64,000 nt of DNA from Agriotes lineatus (GCA_940337035.1 CALNHX010007674.1:1-64000), one strand, 5' to 3'. Counted from the first letter of the stretch, positions 23,442 through 33,258 are shown. Notes: a model not told the origin generated them from the letters alone. Numbers and translations are program-made.

Positions 23442-26411
23442 TTAATCTACAGCCTTTGCCGCATCCCGCATTTCGATCGTCATTTCTCTCCAAGCTTCTT
23501 CATCTATTGCTCTATCAGACATAATTTTCTTTATGCCTTGAATCCAGGATGTTTTTGGTCTTCCTCTTTTCCTTCTGTTCTGTGGTGTATACTCCAGAGC
23601 TCTCTTTGGCCACCTTTCCCCTGGCATTCTCATGACATGGCTGTACCATATCAATTGTCTGGATTCTACTGTATCAATAGTGCCATAGATTCGATTTGTT
23701 TTGCGTTTTATGTCTACATTTCGGACATGATCCAACCTTGATATTCTACATGCCCTTCGCATGAAATCCATTTTGACAGTCTCAAGCCTTCTGGTATTCT
23801 TGGCAGTTAGCTGCCAAACCTCCCAACCATAAGTTAATATGGGCTCCACTATTGATTTGTAGATTGTCATTTTTGTGTTTAACTTTATCTGATTGGACCA
23901 TAGTAACGAATTTAGCAGACGGACACTTTTCCAACCTTGTTGAATTCTATTATCAATATCTTTATTTGACGTTCCTTCTTGTGATATTACCGTACCCAGA
24001 TATTTGTATTTTGTAAATTTTTTTATTTCCTTATTTATTTGTAGTGTTGGATCTTCTATATTATCTCCTATTACAAGGTATTCGGTCTTCGTCATGTTCA
24101 CTTTTAGACCCCACTTTTTTTACTCCTCTATCAACGTCCTGATCATAAAGTCTATGTCTTCCTCCTCGTTGGCTATAATGACTTGGTCGTCTGCAAATAA
24201 AAGCGTTGTCAAACACTTATCATCTATCTGTATCCCCATTCCTGCTACTTTCTTCATCCATTTGTCTAGTGTTTCTTGGATGTATATTTTAAACAGGGTA
24301 GGTGATAGGGAGCAACCTTGTTTAAGACCCTTTGTTACTTTAAACGGTGTTGACATCACATTTCCTAATTTAACAGCGCTAACAGATTCTTTATACATAT
24401 TCCAAATTGCTCGAATATATATGTTACTAAGGCCAATCGTTGTCAGAACTTCAAATAACTTCTTCAAGAGTATGGAATCGTAGGCCTTTTCTAAGTCGAA
24501 TAACGAATACTAAATGGGTGGAAAGATTTCTTGCAGTTCGTTTTTCGATTATTTTTTGAATACAAAAATATTATCCACACATGATTTGCCAGCTCGGAAG
24601 CCACTCTGTTCTTCTATACTAGCTATCTCTTTTTCAAGTCTCTTTTTCAGAATTCGTCAGTACAACCTTCCCACTGAACTGGTTACACTTATTCCTCTGT
24701 AGTTCTGACAAAGTCTTTTCTTCCCTTTTTTGAAAATAGTGCTAATGTAGGTTATATTCCAATCTTTCAGGATATCTTCTCCTGCTAACATGCATTTGTT
24801 GGCGGTTTCTGCTAGGATTTCATGCAACCTATCTGTCCCATATTTCATCAATTCAATGGGGATGTTTCCTGGACCCGCCGCTTTTCCATTTTTTGATTGA
24901 TTAAGGGCTTCTTTTACTTCTTGTGCTGTTATCTCATCTACTTGTTGATCTTCTGTTATATTTATATCGCTACCATGTGTCTTGAATTCTTGTCTATTTT
25001 CAGTCAGAAATGTCTTATAGTGTTGTTCCCACTGACTTATTTCTATTAATTGTATGCTACCGTCTTGTCGCCCATTCTTTCTTATATTTTGTAATGTTTT
25101 CCATGCTTCGGCAACCTTTGTTCCTCCCATGCATCTGTCTTAACTTTTCACATTTTCTTTCCCACATTTCATTCTTCTTTTTCTTTATTTCTTGTTTAAC
25201 CTTTCTATTCCAATATGCGTATACTTTCCTGTCCTCAATTTCATGAGAGCTTAACCATTTATCGTAAGCTCTTTTTTTAGTTTATACTAATTCTTTTATA
25301 TCTTCTAACCACCATTCTGGATTCCATTTATTTATTTTTCCTTTATATCCTAAAGCTTCATGTGCTGCTTCATGTACACATATTTTCATTTGCTCGTAGA
25401 TTTCTTGTGGGCTATTGTTTGTGTCGACTGTTTGTAATTTGTTCGCCAGTCTAAGTTTATACAAAAATCTTGTGGACCTTCTCGTAGGCTTTCTACATTA
25501 AACGTCAGTGTGTCTACTTTTTGCACTGTACATTTTTTTTCTTGCGTTATGTTTGTTTTCCTGTAGTTCACGATGACTTTAGCCATCAACAGGTGGTGGT
25601 CTGATCCAATTTCTGTCCCACGATATACCCTTACGTCTATAGTTTTCAACATTGAGTTTTGCCGTTAGATTATATAGTCAATTATTGACTGTAGTCCTTT
25701 AGTTGGCTGTATCCACGTAAACTTATGTATCTCCTTATGGGGAAAAAATCCGTTCATTATTTTCAGCGATGCTTGACTGCACAATTCGTTTAGTCTCTCA
25801 CCGTTATCATTTATTTCAGGTTCCCCATATTTTCCTACCACGGGATCATTTTCTTCTCTCCCTATTCTCCCGTTAAGATCTCCTATTACAAATATTTCCT
25901 TATCTTCCTTAAGCTCTAAGAGGGTATCTTGCAGCTGGTCATAGAACATATCTTTTGTTTGTATATCTGAATACACTCCGAAAATTACAATATGCTGTCC
26001 ATTTTTTTGTATTTCTAACAATATAATTTGTTCGTTTATTTCTCTCCAGCTTTTTATATTATTTTTTAAACTTTTATGTATTGATACTGAAACTCCTCTT
26101 TTGGCCCTGGAGTCCTTGTTAACACCGCTGTATATGTGTACGTATTCTCCTATAATCTCGGTTCCTTTACCCTTCTTCTTTGTTTCTGTGAGTACACATT
26201 TATCAATTTTCATTTTTTTTAGTTCTTTAAAAACTTCTTCTTGTTTGGTCCTTATTCCTTGGACGTTTATAGTGCTTATCCTCATAATCCTTTTTCGGAG
26301 CGTTTGTCGTAATTTAGATCCATCCTTATTTCGAGGTGAATTTTCGAAATTTTTAGCGATTTTCTTCGAAAAGAATTTTCTAGAGAATGGGTTGCTGGCC
26401 CATCGCTCCAA
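23442..26411 (-). pseudogene. RTE-like endonuclease/RT (copy 2), multiple stops and frameshifts
   Basis: Same protein family as the copy at 2201-5094. Endonuclease: INVQGIRTKQ, LTETKKKGKG, IGDLNGRIG, then DYII followed by a stop at 25665-25667, then the frame continues with GSDHHLLM. Linker: NPEWWLEDIKELV then a stop at 25282-25284. RT: NGKAAGPGNIP, NYRGISVTSS, a frameshift near 24660, QSGFRAGKS, YSLFDLEKAYDS, KGLKQGCSLSP, LLFADDQVIIA near 24190-24220, a TAA at 24120-24122, then TYLGTVISQ-like text reading KYLGTVISQEG. C-terminus: SHVMRMPGERWPKRA and RRKRGRPKTSW. Frames also change near 25480 and 25135. It is non-functional. Confidence 0.88.
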
Positions 26412-26743
26412 CCCCCAACCTGGAGGGCCAGGAACTGCGTTTTTGGGGTGTACTTCCCCTAGATAGACTGTCTTTCAGGACTGCCGAGATCTATCTTCCT
26501 GTTTCAGGTGGTTCATCCGCTTCCATAACCGTTGGAGATCCATATTTGCCTCTCTTCTGCCCTTGGAACCGTTGGCAGGTTATCATCCGTAACCCTGGAA
26601 AGGGACCCTTACGGGGTGTTGTCAGGCGGGTCACCTGACTCCCGGTTTTTTTGAGAGGTGTTACTCCTCTGTCACTCCCCAATTTGTCCTGGCTTGTGAC
26701 AGGCAGAGCCTGGGTCCAGTTCTTGGATCCAGGATGGCTGGGT
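23451..26743 (-). mobile_element. RTE-like LINE (copy 2), full length with 9-bp TSD
   Basis: Direct repeat TTAATCTAC at 23442-23450 and 26744-26752 is the target duplication, lying inside the left arm of the 8.7-kb element. A GC-rich leader of about 330 bases (26412-26743) precedes the endonuclease reading frame. The 3' end is only a few bases from the coding end, and the TAA stop of the frame is supplied by the duplicated target itself (the last codons read through the junction at 23450). About 3.3 kb, full length in extent but coding-defective. Confidence 0.88.
26412..26743 (-). promoter_or_regulatory. 5' leader of LINE copy 2
   Basis: A block clearly more GC-rich than its surroundings, between the TSD and the endonuclease frame. 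The part nearest the coding start (GGAGGGCCAGG, CCCAACCTGG in plus orientation) is shared with the leader of copy 1 near 2117-2145. An in-frame short ORF (26491-26682, minus) may be an N-terminal extension or just leader. RTE elements carry internal promoters in such leaders; promoter function here is inferred. Confidence 0.45.
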
Positions 26744-26849
26744 TTAATCTACATTTAATTTACAATAAAAATTGTCGTATGCATTTTTGCGCTCCAGCCA
26801 AGAGTTACGAAGATATGGAGGGGTTAAGAATGTAACTTTTTTTTACATT

Positions 26850-27091
26850 AGAAAGGATCAAAGAAAGACCCCAACAACTACCGCGGAATCTCTGTAACGA
26901 GTACAATGAATCAACTACATTAGAAGAAATTACAACATGCAAAGCATACAAGTACCTGGGAGTAATATTTAACTCGAAAGGAACAGATGATCAGGAAAAT
27001 AACATCAGAGTGATACAAGCAAGAAAGGTTATTAGATGCCTAAACGGAATTCTGTGGAGTAAAGACATTATTAAAAAACGAAAATACAATA
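26850..27091 (+). pseudogene. LINE reverse transcriptase scrap with internal deletion
   Basis: Reads NNYRGISVTSTMNQ near 26872-26913, then jumps directly to TCKAYKYLGVIFNSKGTDDQ near 26934-26993 and RKVIRCLNGILWSKDIIKK near 27025-27081. The parts between these RT motifs, including the catalytic box, are missing. It is truncated at the TA where the first foldback element starts (27092-27093), and no continuation was found beyond the foldback cluster. Confidence 0.75.
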
Positions 27092-27093
27092 TA

Positions 27094-28000
27094 CAGTGTG
27101 GTCCATTAAGTGTGCAACAAATGGGAAATTTTTTTATTAGTTGTACAATCGAAATTTAAATATTGCCAAAAGTTAGTGCATGTTCGATAACCATATCAGA
27201 TGCCCTTAGAATGGCTTCAAGTCAAACAATATACAGGGCAGGACAAAAAATATGAAATTCGTTCAAGAACAGTTACCTTATTTAAAAAAATATAGCAAAA
27301 TTTTATTGAGAAAAGTTGTTTAGAATTAAAAGTTATGCTCAAATACAAAGTCACGGCCTCCTATTCGAATTTTCATTCTTTTTTGGAAAATTTTGTATTA
27401 CCCCCGTATGATACATATTTTTATTATTTTGATTTAATATGTATTTAAAGTAGCCACAACCACATCCCTTTTAAATAACTTTTAGCAACTTGAAGCTTAT
27501 TTGTAAAATTTACTTGGATTTATATTTTTTTAGGTAAGCGTCCACTTCATGTTTGTTGCAACGATATTTAACAGAACTTTAGAATTTCGCAAATATTCTT
27601 TTTAACAAAGCAAATGCTTTACTAATAATAATTTACATATGAAAAACTCTTAATAAAATCAGAATAATAAAAATTTGTATCATACGGGGATAATACAAAA
27701 TTTTACAAAAAAAGAATCAAAATTCGAATAGGAGGCCGTGTCTTTGCATTTGAGCATAACTTTTGATTATAAACAACTTTTCTCAATAAAATGTTGCTAT
27801 ATTTTTTTAAATAAGGGAACTTTATTCTTGAACGAATTTCATATTTTTTGTCCTGCCCTGTATATTGTTTGACTTGAAGCCATTCTAAGGGCATCTGATA
27901 TGGTTATCGAACATACACTAACTTTTGGCAATATTTAAATTTCGATTGTACAACTAATAAAAAAATGTCCCATTTGTTGCACACTTAATGGACCACACTG
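27094..28000. mobile_element. Foldback element 1 (outer), TA target
   Basis: Starts CAGTGTGGTCCATTAAGTGT and ends with the complement, with TA on both sides. The outer arms (27094-27229 and 27865-28000) are a near-perfect inverted pair of about 136 bases meeting at CAAACAA/TTGTTTG. Another foldback (27234-27860) sits between them. Confidence 0.88.
27234..27860. mobile_element. Foldback element 1 (inner), TA target
   Basis: Starts CAGGGCAGGACAAAAAATAT and ends with the complement. Inverted arms of roughly 210 bases each surround a spacer of about 200 bases. It lies exactly at the TATA centre of the outer palindrome. A minus-strand ORF (27703-27894) crosses its right arm and is not a gene. Confidence 0.85.
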
Positions 28001-28402
28001 TATATACAGTGTGTTTCATTTTACATGGAAGCACCCCTGTATTTTCTTTGTTTTTGTATAAATCGATTTGAATTTTTTACCAGTTGTACAACTCACCAAG
28101 AGGAATCTATTCATGTCCTTGACCTCAAATGACGTTATTAGCCTGGCCTACTACGATCAAGAACATGGGTCCTATTGTCAATATTTTGCATCGCGTTAGA
28201 GTTACAGCAAAAAGTTATTAAGAAAAGTTGTTTAGAATTAAAAGAATATCCCAAATACCGATTTTAGTTTAATAATTCGAATTTTTAATTTTTATCCATA
28301 AATTTGTCAAAGTTCCAAATTTCAACTTTTACTTTGGTATCAAATGGTGCCATGGAGAACCAACATTTTCATTATTGTTGCAAACGTCATTAGCTTTTAA
28401 TA

Positions 28403-28678
28403 ATGGCTGAATTACGCTTAACTGTAGCTGAGAAAGTAGAAATAATTAGATTTACTGGTGAAACTGCAAGATACAATAGAGAAGTAGCTAGAATATTTAA
28501 TGGAAGGCATTCAGGGCGTGCACCTATTTATCCTGGAATTGTTTAAGAAATTAATCAACTTTTTAATTTAACTGGAAATGTTTTTAAGCCCAGACCAAGA
28601 AGAATAGTTCGAGAGCATCCCTTGGAGGAAATGATTTTGGCGGTTTATGACGCTAATCCTCCTGAGATATGGCATTAA
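28403..28678 (+). pseudogene. DUF4817 helix-turn-helix protein fragment, left copy
   Basis: ATG at 28403 opens MAELRLTVAEKVEIIRFTGE, then YNREVARIFNGRHSGRAP, then an in-frame TAA at 28544-28546, then in the same frame INQLFNLTGNVFKPRPRRI and a terminal TAA at 28676-28678. This matches DUF4817, an insect-rich HTH domain that forms the N-terminus of IS630/Tc1-like transposases: ERVEI, FN-RHP, F-TG-V--KPR. The catalytic DDE half is absent. The stop falls just at the end of the region duplicated in the arms. Confidence 0.8.
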
Positions 28679-28728
28679 ATGTAACTATTGCACCATCGAA
28701 AATTTGCCGCTGCTTGCATCGTCAGAAA

Positions 28729-28869
28729 CTAAGTGCCAGGAAAAATAGGTGCACGCCCTGGATGCCTTCCATTAAATATTCTACCTACTTCTCTATTGGA
28801 TCTTGCATTTTCACCAGTAATTCTAATTATTTCTACTTTCTCAGCTACAGTTAAGCGCAATTCAGCCAT
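28729..28869 (-). pseudogene. DUF4817 helix-turn-helix fragment, inverted right copy
   Basis: On the minus strand, ATG at 28867-28869 opens a 46-codon frame beginning MAELRLTVAEKVEIIRITGE and reaching FNGRHPGRAPIFPGT before TAG at 28729-28731. It is the inverted twin of the frame at 28403, with a handful of amino acid differences (for example Pro for Ser in GRHPGR, which is the family's usual residue). The two starts face each other within one palindrome. Confidence 0.8.
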
Positions 28870-29290
28870 TATTAAAAGCTAATGACGTTTGCAACAAAAA
28901 TGAAAATGTTGGTTCTCCATGGCACCATTTGATACCAAATTAAAAATTGAAATTTGGGACTTTGACAAATTTATGGATGAAAATTAAAAATTCGCATTAT
29001 TAAACGAAAATCGGTATTTGGGGTATTCTTTTGATTCTAAAGAACTTTTCTTAATAACTTTTTGCTGTAACTCTAACGCGATGCAAAATATTGACAATAG
29101 GACCCATGTTCTTGATCGTAGTAGGCCAGGCTAATAACGTCATTTGCGCTCAAGCACATGAATAGATGCCTCTTGGTAAGTTGTACAACTGGTAAAAAAT
29201 TCAAATCGATTCATACAAAAACAAAGAAAATATAGGGGTGCTTCCACGTAAAGTGAAACACACTGTATATATATATATATATACGAAACA

Positions 29291-30172
29291 ATGATCAAAA
29301 GTACTCTACGACCAAAATCTGCGCTTACTGATGAAAACGTTGATGCTGTATGCCGCCTCGTGGAGCAAGACCGGCGAATCACCTATGCTGAAATTGAGGC
29401 ATCCCTAAGCATCTCGGGGACCGAAATCAACACAATTCTTCACCAACATTTGTGTGCCAGAAAGCTATGCACGCGTTGTGTGTCACATAATTTGGATGAA
29501 GCTCAAAAACTAGCACGTGTGGATTAGTGCAAGAAAATGCTGAAGACGTTTGCAAATGGTCAGTCAAAACATGTGTATGACATCGTCACCGGTGATGAAA
29601 CACAGATTTATTGTTATGAACCGGAAACGAAGCGACAATCGGCAGAGTGGATCTTCCAAGGTGAAGCAAAAGCAACAAAATTTATGCGATATCGCAGCGC
29701 AAGTAAGAAGATGGTTGCTTTCTTCTTTAGCCAATCAGGCCATCTTGTAATAATTCCATTGGAAGATCGTCCCACAGTAAACGCTGAGTGGTATTCCACC
29801 ATTCGTTTACCAGCAGTCGTTGAAAAAGTACATACACAACCTCGAATTCTACACCATGACAATGCATCATCCCACACCGCTGCTCAAACAATGGCATTTT
29901 TGGCCTCTGTAAATGTGGAACTACTGGATCACGCACCTTATAGCCCCACCTTGGCACCGTGTGCTTTCTATTTATTCCCCACAATCAAGAATAAATTGCA
30001 TGGACAACGGTTTCATTCCCCCGATGGGGCTGTTGAGGCTTATAATAACATGGTCGCTGAAGTGTCTCCAGAACAATGGTCACGGGTATTTGAGGACTGG
30101 TTCAATATAATGAATAAATGCATGCAATGTAAAGGCAAATATTTTGAAAAACAAACTTATTATTCCTCATAG
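29291..30172 (+). pseudogene. Mariner transposase, N-terminally truncated and catalytically dead
   Basis: SETMAR-type mariner transposase, lacking roughly the first 70 residues (the paired-type DNA-binding part). Visible motifs: LTDENVDAVCRLVEQDRRIT, then an in-frame TAG at 29525-29527 where mariners have the Trp of DWC, KKMLKTFANG, VTGDETQIY (first Asp), ILHHDNASSHTA (second Asp, near 29853-29885) and HAPYSPTLAPCAFYLFP near 29932-29980. In the last motif the third catalytic Asp (family CDF) is Ala. The C-terminus KGKYFEKQ is normal. No inverted repeats of its own remain: the 5' side abuts the TATATA tract next to foldback 2, and the 3' side ends just before foldback 3. Confidence 0.9.
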
Positions 30173-30223
30173 TTTATCTTACATATGTTTCTGTGGGAAT
30201 TTGCCTAGTCGCCCTCATATATA

Positions 30224-31300
30224 CAGGGTGAGTTTTTTTTCATTATCACTATAGGCATCTCGGAAACCGTGAAAGATAGAAGGTTGGTTAAATGGAGAAA
30301 GAATTGCAGTTTTATGAGCTTATTCAAGAAGTGCTTTTGTTTCTTTGAAAAAATCCAAGGCGTACTAGATACAAGCAAAATATTAAAATTACTTAATTTC
30401 TTAAAGTCGGTCTAGCACCGTTATTATTGCAAATAGAAAAAAAAATAATAATAAAAGTTTTAGCTATTTTTACGGTGTTTATCTTACACTTATTAGTTTT
30501 CTTCTAGCTTTCATAGTTTTTGAGTTATAACATTAAGTTACATTTTTTTAAATAGCAATCATAGTTGGCTTAGACATTTCTAAACAGAGCATATCTCATT
30601 TGCTAAATGGAGAAAGAATTGCAGTTTTATGAGCTTATTCAAAGTGTGCTTTTGTTTCTTTTAAAAAATCCAAGGCCTACTAGATATAAGCAATATATTA
30701 AAATTACTTAATCTTTTAAAGCCTGTCTAGCGCCGTTATTATTGAAAATAGAAAAAATAATAAGAATAAAAGTTTTAGCTATTTTTAGGGTGTTTATCTT
30801 ACACTTATTAATTTCCTTCTAGCTTTGATAGTTTTTGTTTTCGTCATTTTCTTATTACGAAAATTATTATAAAAGAATTATTTGTCAAAATAGGTATAAC
30901 AAACCTTATGTCATTTTAAGCGGAAAAATTAGCTCTTTTTAGAAATGTCTAAGCCAACTATGATTGCTATTTAAAAAAATGTAACTTAATGTTATAACTC
31001 AAAAACTATGAAAGCTAGAAGAAAACTAATAAGTGTAAGATAAACACCGTAAAAATTACTAAAACTTTTATTCTTATAATTTTTTTTCTATTTTCAACAA
31101 TAACGGCGCTAGACCGACTTAAAAAAATTAAGTAATTTTAATATTTTGCTTGTATCTAGTAGGCCTTGGATTTTTTCAAAGAAACAAAAGCACATCTCGA
31201 ATAAGCTCATAGAACTGCAATTCTTTCTCCATTTAACCAACCTTCTATCTTTCACGGTTTCCGAGATGCCTATAGTGATAATGAAAAAAAACTCACCCTG
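30224..31300. mobile_element. Foldback element 3 with internal third copy of the arm
   Basis: Starts CAGGGTGAGTTTTTTTTCAT and ends with the complement, TA on both sides. Arms about 30224-30592 and 30933-31300. A third, direct copy of the inner two-thirds of the left arm lies at about 30600-30836 (GGAGAAAGAATTGCAGTTTT occurs near 30293 and 30608), so the element holds the same module three times. Non-coding. A diverged relative is at 36090-36230. Confidence 0.88.
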
Positions 31301-31302
31301 TA

Positions 31303-31549
31303 TATATATGTAAACAATTTTTATAATTTTTTGTATTAAAGCTTATTAGATAAAGTTTGTAGTTAACCTTATTTTAATTCTATCCACATGAAGATAAAAC
31401 GACAAAAGAGGGGAGCAATGTATGTATATTATCAGATACATACACATTGACGTATATACATACATACATACAAACAAATGTTCCTATGTTATTTATGCGT
31501 CACTAAGTATTTTTCAAGTGAGTAAGATGGATCCCAAGCTAACTGGAAA
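31303..31549. other. Interior of the 8.7-kb element, unassigned
   Basis: TATATA and CATA microsatellite tracts (about 31301-31309 and 31440-31475) and no recognisable coding sequence. It runs into the right inverted arm of the 8.7-kb element. Confidence 0.4.
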
Positions 31550-32020
31550 ATAATGACTTTCTTGCCCCCTCCATATCTCTGTACCACTTGACTGGAACGC
31601 AAAAATTCATAAGACCATTTCTACTGTAAATTAAATGTAGATTAATTTTGTATAAAACAAAGTTTGCGCTAAACCTGATAGTTAACGAGATATTTGCAAA
31701 AAACTGTTGAAACCTACCATTTTACCAACTTTCCACCCCCCTTTCCGCCTGAACCTGACGTGCGGGGTCGTGTGACTTTTTACCACTTACTAAGAAGAGG
31801 TTACTAAACAGTTTGTCGCTGGGTAGAACTTTTTTTTTGGATGTTTGGGTTAAACCCTAGTTTTACTGTACTATTAGTGTGTGAAAGTAGAAACAGTTGG
31901 CAATTACATCCGCGAACGGGAAAGCAATCTGCGAACGGCAAAGAAAACGGAGCACAAAGGTGCCCCGCATAAAATCAAATCAGCGAACCGCAAAGCCGCG
32001 AACGGCGAGGTCTGCCTGTA

Positions 32021-32525
32021 TTTGGAATGATAATGGAGAATAGTAGTAAGAAAAAAGATGAGAAAAACAGGAAGAATATATAATACATTGAAAACAACAT
32101 TCCTTTGAAAAAGGGAATTACCAAGAAACATAAAAATAGACATAATCAGAAAGGTTGTTGGACCAACAATGAAATACAATGAAATATGAACGTTAACAGA
32201 AAAACATAAAACACAAATAAAGACAAATCAAAATTAAAGCAAGAAGAGATGCAATAAAAAATTAAATGAATGACAGTCAATTGAATATTAAGCCCATTCA
32301 TAATAAAATAGCAGGACAGTTAAGATTGTTTGAACATGTATGTCGCATGTTGGAAGAAAAGATTCACAAAGGAGTATTATCAAACAAAAGTACAAGGAAA
32401 GAACAGAAAAGAAGTCCAAGAAGAACAAGGAATGATGAGATAAAAGAAGACATCGAAGAAAAAGGCATGCCACGGGAAGAAGTTAAGGAAATCACTCAGG
32501 ATAGAAGAAACGGAGGGAAAATGTA
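32021..32525 (+). pseudogene. Old LINE, C-terminal segment after the Tigger-like insertion
   Basis: Resumes the LINE broken at 19524. Readable: KTGRIYNTLKTTFL near 32070-32111, KRELPRNIKIDII and KVVGPTMKYNE in the next stretch, TLTEKHKTQIK, then in another frame (32266-32526) IKPIHNKIAGQLRLFEHVCR, SKSTRKEQKRSPRRTRNDEI-type text reading RSPRRTRNDEIKED. These are the standard LINE C-terminal blocks (thumb region, GHVCRM-like box, basic GRPRRTW-like box), in correct order. Stops and frame changes show great age. Confidence 0.78.
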
Positions 32526-32526
32526 A

Positions 32527-33250
32527 AACAGAAGAACAAATTCAACTTTAACTGCCTTACACGTTACAGTATAAAAGCAAAGGATTAAGTACTAAATCTG
32601 TTATGGCAATTTGGCACCACAAACACACTTTTGAGTAAAACGTAATTTATCAATTTATCCACATCAATCCAATGCATCACCAAAAAGTGAAGAAATATCA
32701 ATAATAAAATGTCATCACTCTTATCGCTATTTGACCAGTAAGCCTACCTGAGCAAGCATCACCAGGATGAGCAAGTACTTATACTTATATGTCAATGTTT
32801 GTTTTTCTTTGCTTCACTTTTATCGACAGGCTTATCGTTGCCCCATCATAAATGTACCCTTATAAGAATACAGTTAACGGTAGTTCCAATTTCTTTGTAG
32901 ATTATTGTTATTCATAAAATTCTACACAAGTACAACCTACCGTCTATCTCAATCAAGAAGTGCTTGATTTTCCTCACATTTGGATCTTCCTGTACTTTTT
33001 AATAAATTCAACAGTAACTAATATTTTCCAATATGCAGTAGCAGTTTAATATTCGTGTCTCACCTGTTCTAAACTACCGATTTTCCTGGAACTACCTGTA
33101 CGTGAGTCCCACAAAAAATAACACACATTTTATAAATAAAATATAATCTACAGAACAAAAAATTTTTAAAGGACTCAATATACTTGCGCATGATTTATTA
33201 CTGTACATTACTTTACAAGAAAACGAAAGCTGGCAAATATGTAGAACTTG
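32527..33250. other. Unassigned
   Basis: No recognised gene or repeat. It lies directly downstream of CNOT2 with respect to the minus strand and may hold diffuse downstream sequence. Confidence 0.35.
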
Positions 33251-33252
33251 AC

Positions 33253-33258
33253 TTTATT
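33253..33258 (-). terminator. Candidate poly(A) signal of CNOT2
   Basis: On the minus strand AATAAA lies about 130 bases after the CNOT2 stop codon (stop at 33389-33391). Position and sequence suit a short 3' UTR; use is inferred. Confidence 0.4.

Larger units (their letters stand above)
28007..29265. mobile_element. Foldback element 2 carrying DUF4817 coding arms
   Basis: Starts CAGTGTGTTTCATTTTACAT and ends with its complement, flanked by TA. The arms are exceptionally long: about 28007-28535 and 28742-29265, with a spacer of about 206 bases. Each arm includes the start of a DUF4817 reading frame, so the element seems to be an inverted duplication of the 5' part of a coding transposon. Confidence 0.87.
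23205..31873. mobile_element. 8.7-kb TTA-flanked element with long terminal inverted repeats
   Basis: Starts TAGTACAGTAAA and ends TTTACTGTACTA, with TTA at 23202-23204 and 31874-31876. Inverted arms of about 325 bases are shared: left arm 23205-23450 plus 26753-26835 (split by a LINE), right arm about 31550-31873. Both arms carry AAGTGGTAAAAAGTCACACG and the complementary text on the other side. It inserted in the right-hand TTA of the palindromic MITE; copy C shows the pre-insertion arrangement CCCGTTAGCG at 47664-47673. Its own transposase was not recognised; its interior is filled by later elements. Confidence 0.82.
19527..32018 (-). mobile_element. Tigger/pogo-like DNA transposon, copy A, with nested insertions
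   Basis: Left end CAGGCAGACCTCGCCGTTCG and right end its near-perfect complement, bounded by TA at 19525-19526 and 32019-32020. The termini resemble Tigger/pogo inverted repeats, which also start CAGGCA-ACCTCG and duplicate TA. Compared with copies B (42785-46697) and C (47339-47822), the true body is only a few hundred bases at each end; the rest is later insertions: a LINE at 19657-22640, a palindromic MITE at 23016-23201 and a large element at 23205-31873. No transposase domain was recognised. The element itself interrupts an older LINE. Confidence 0.85.
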
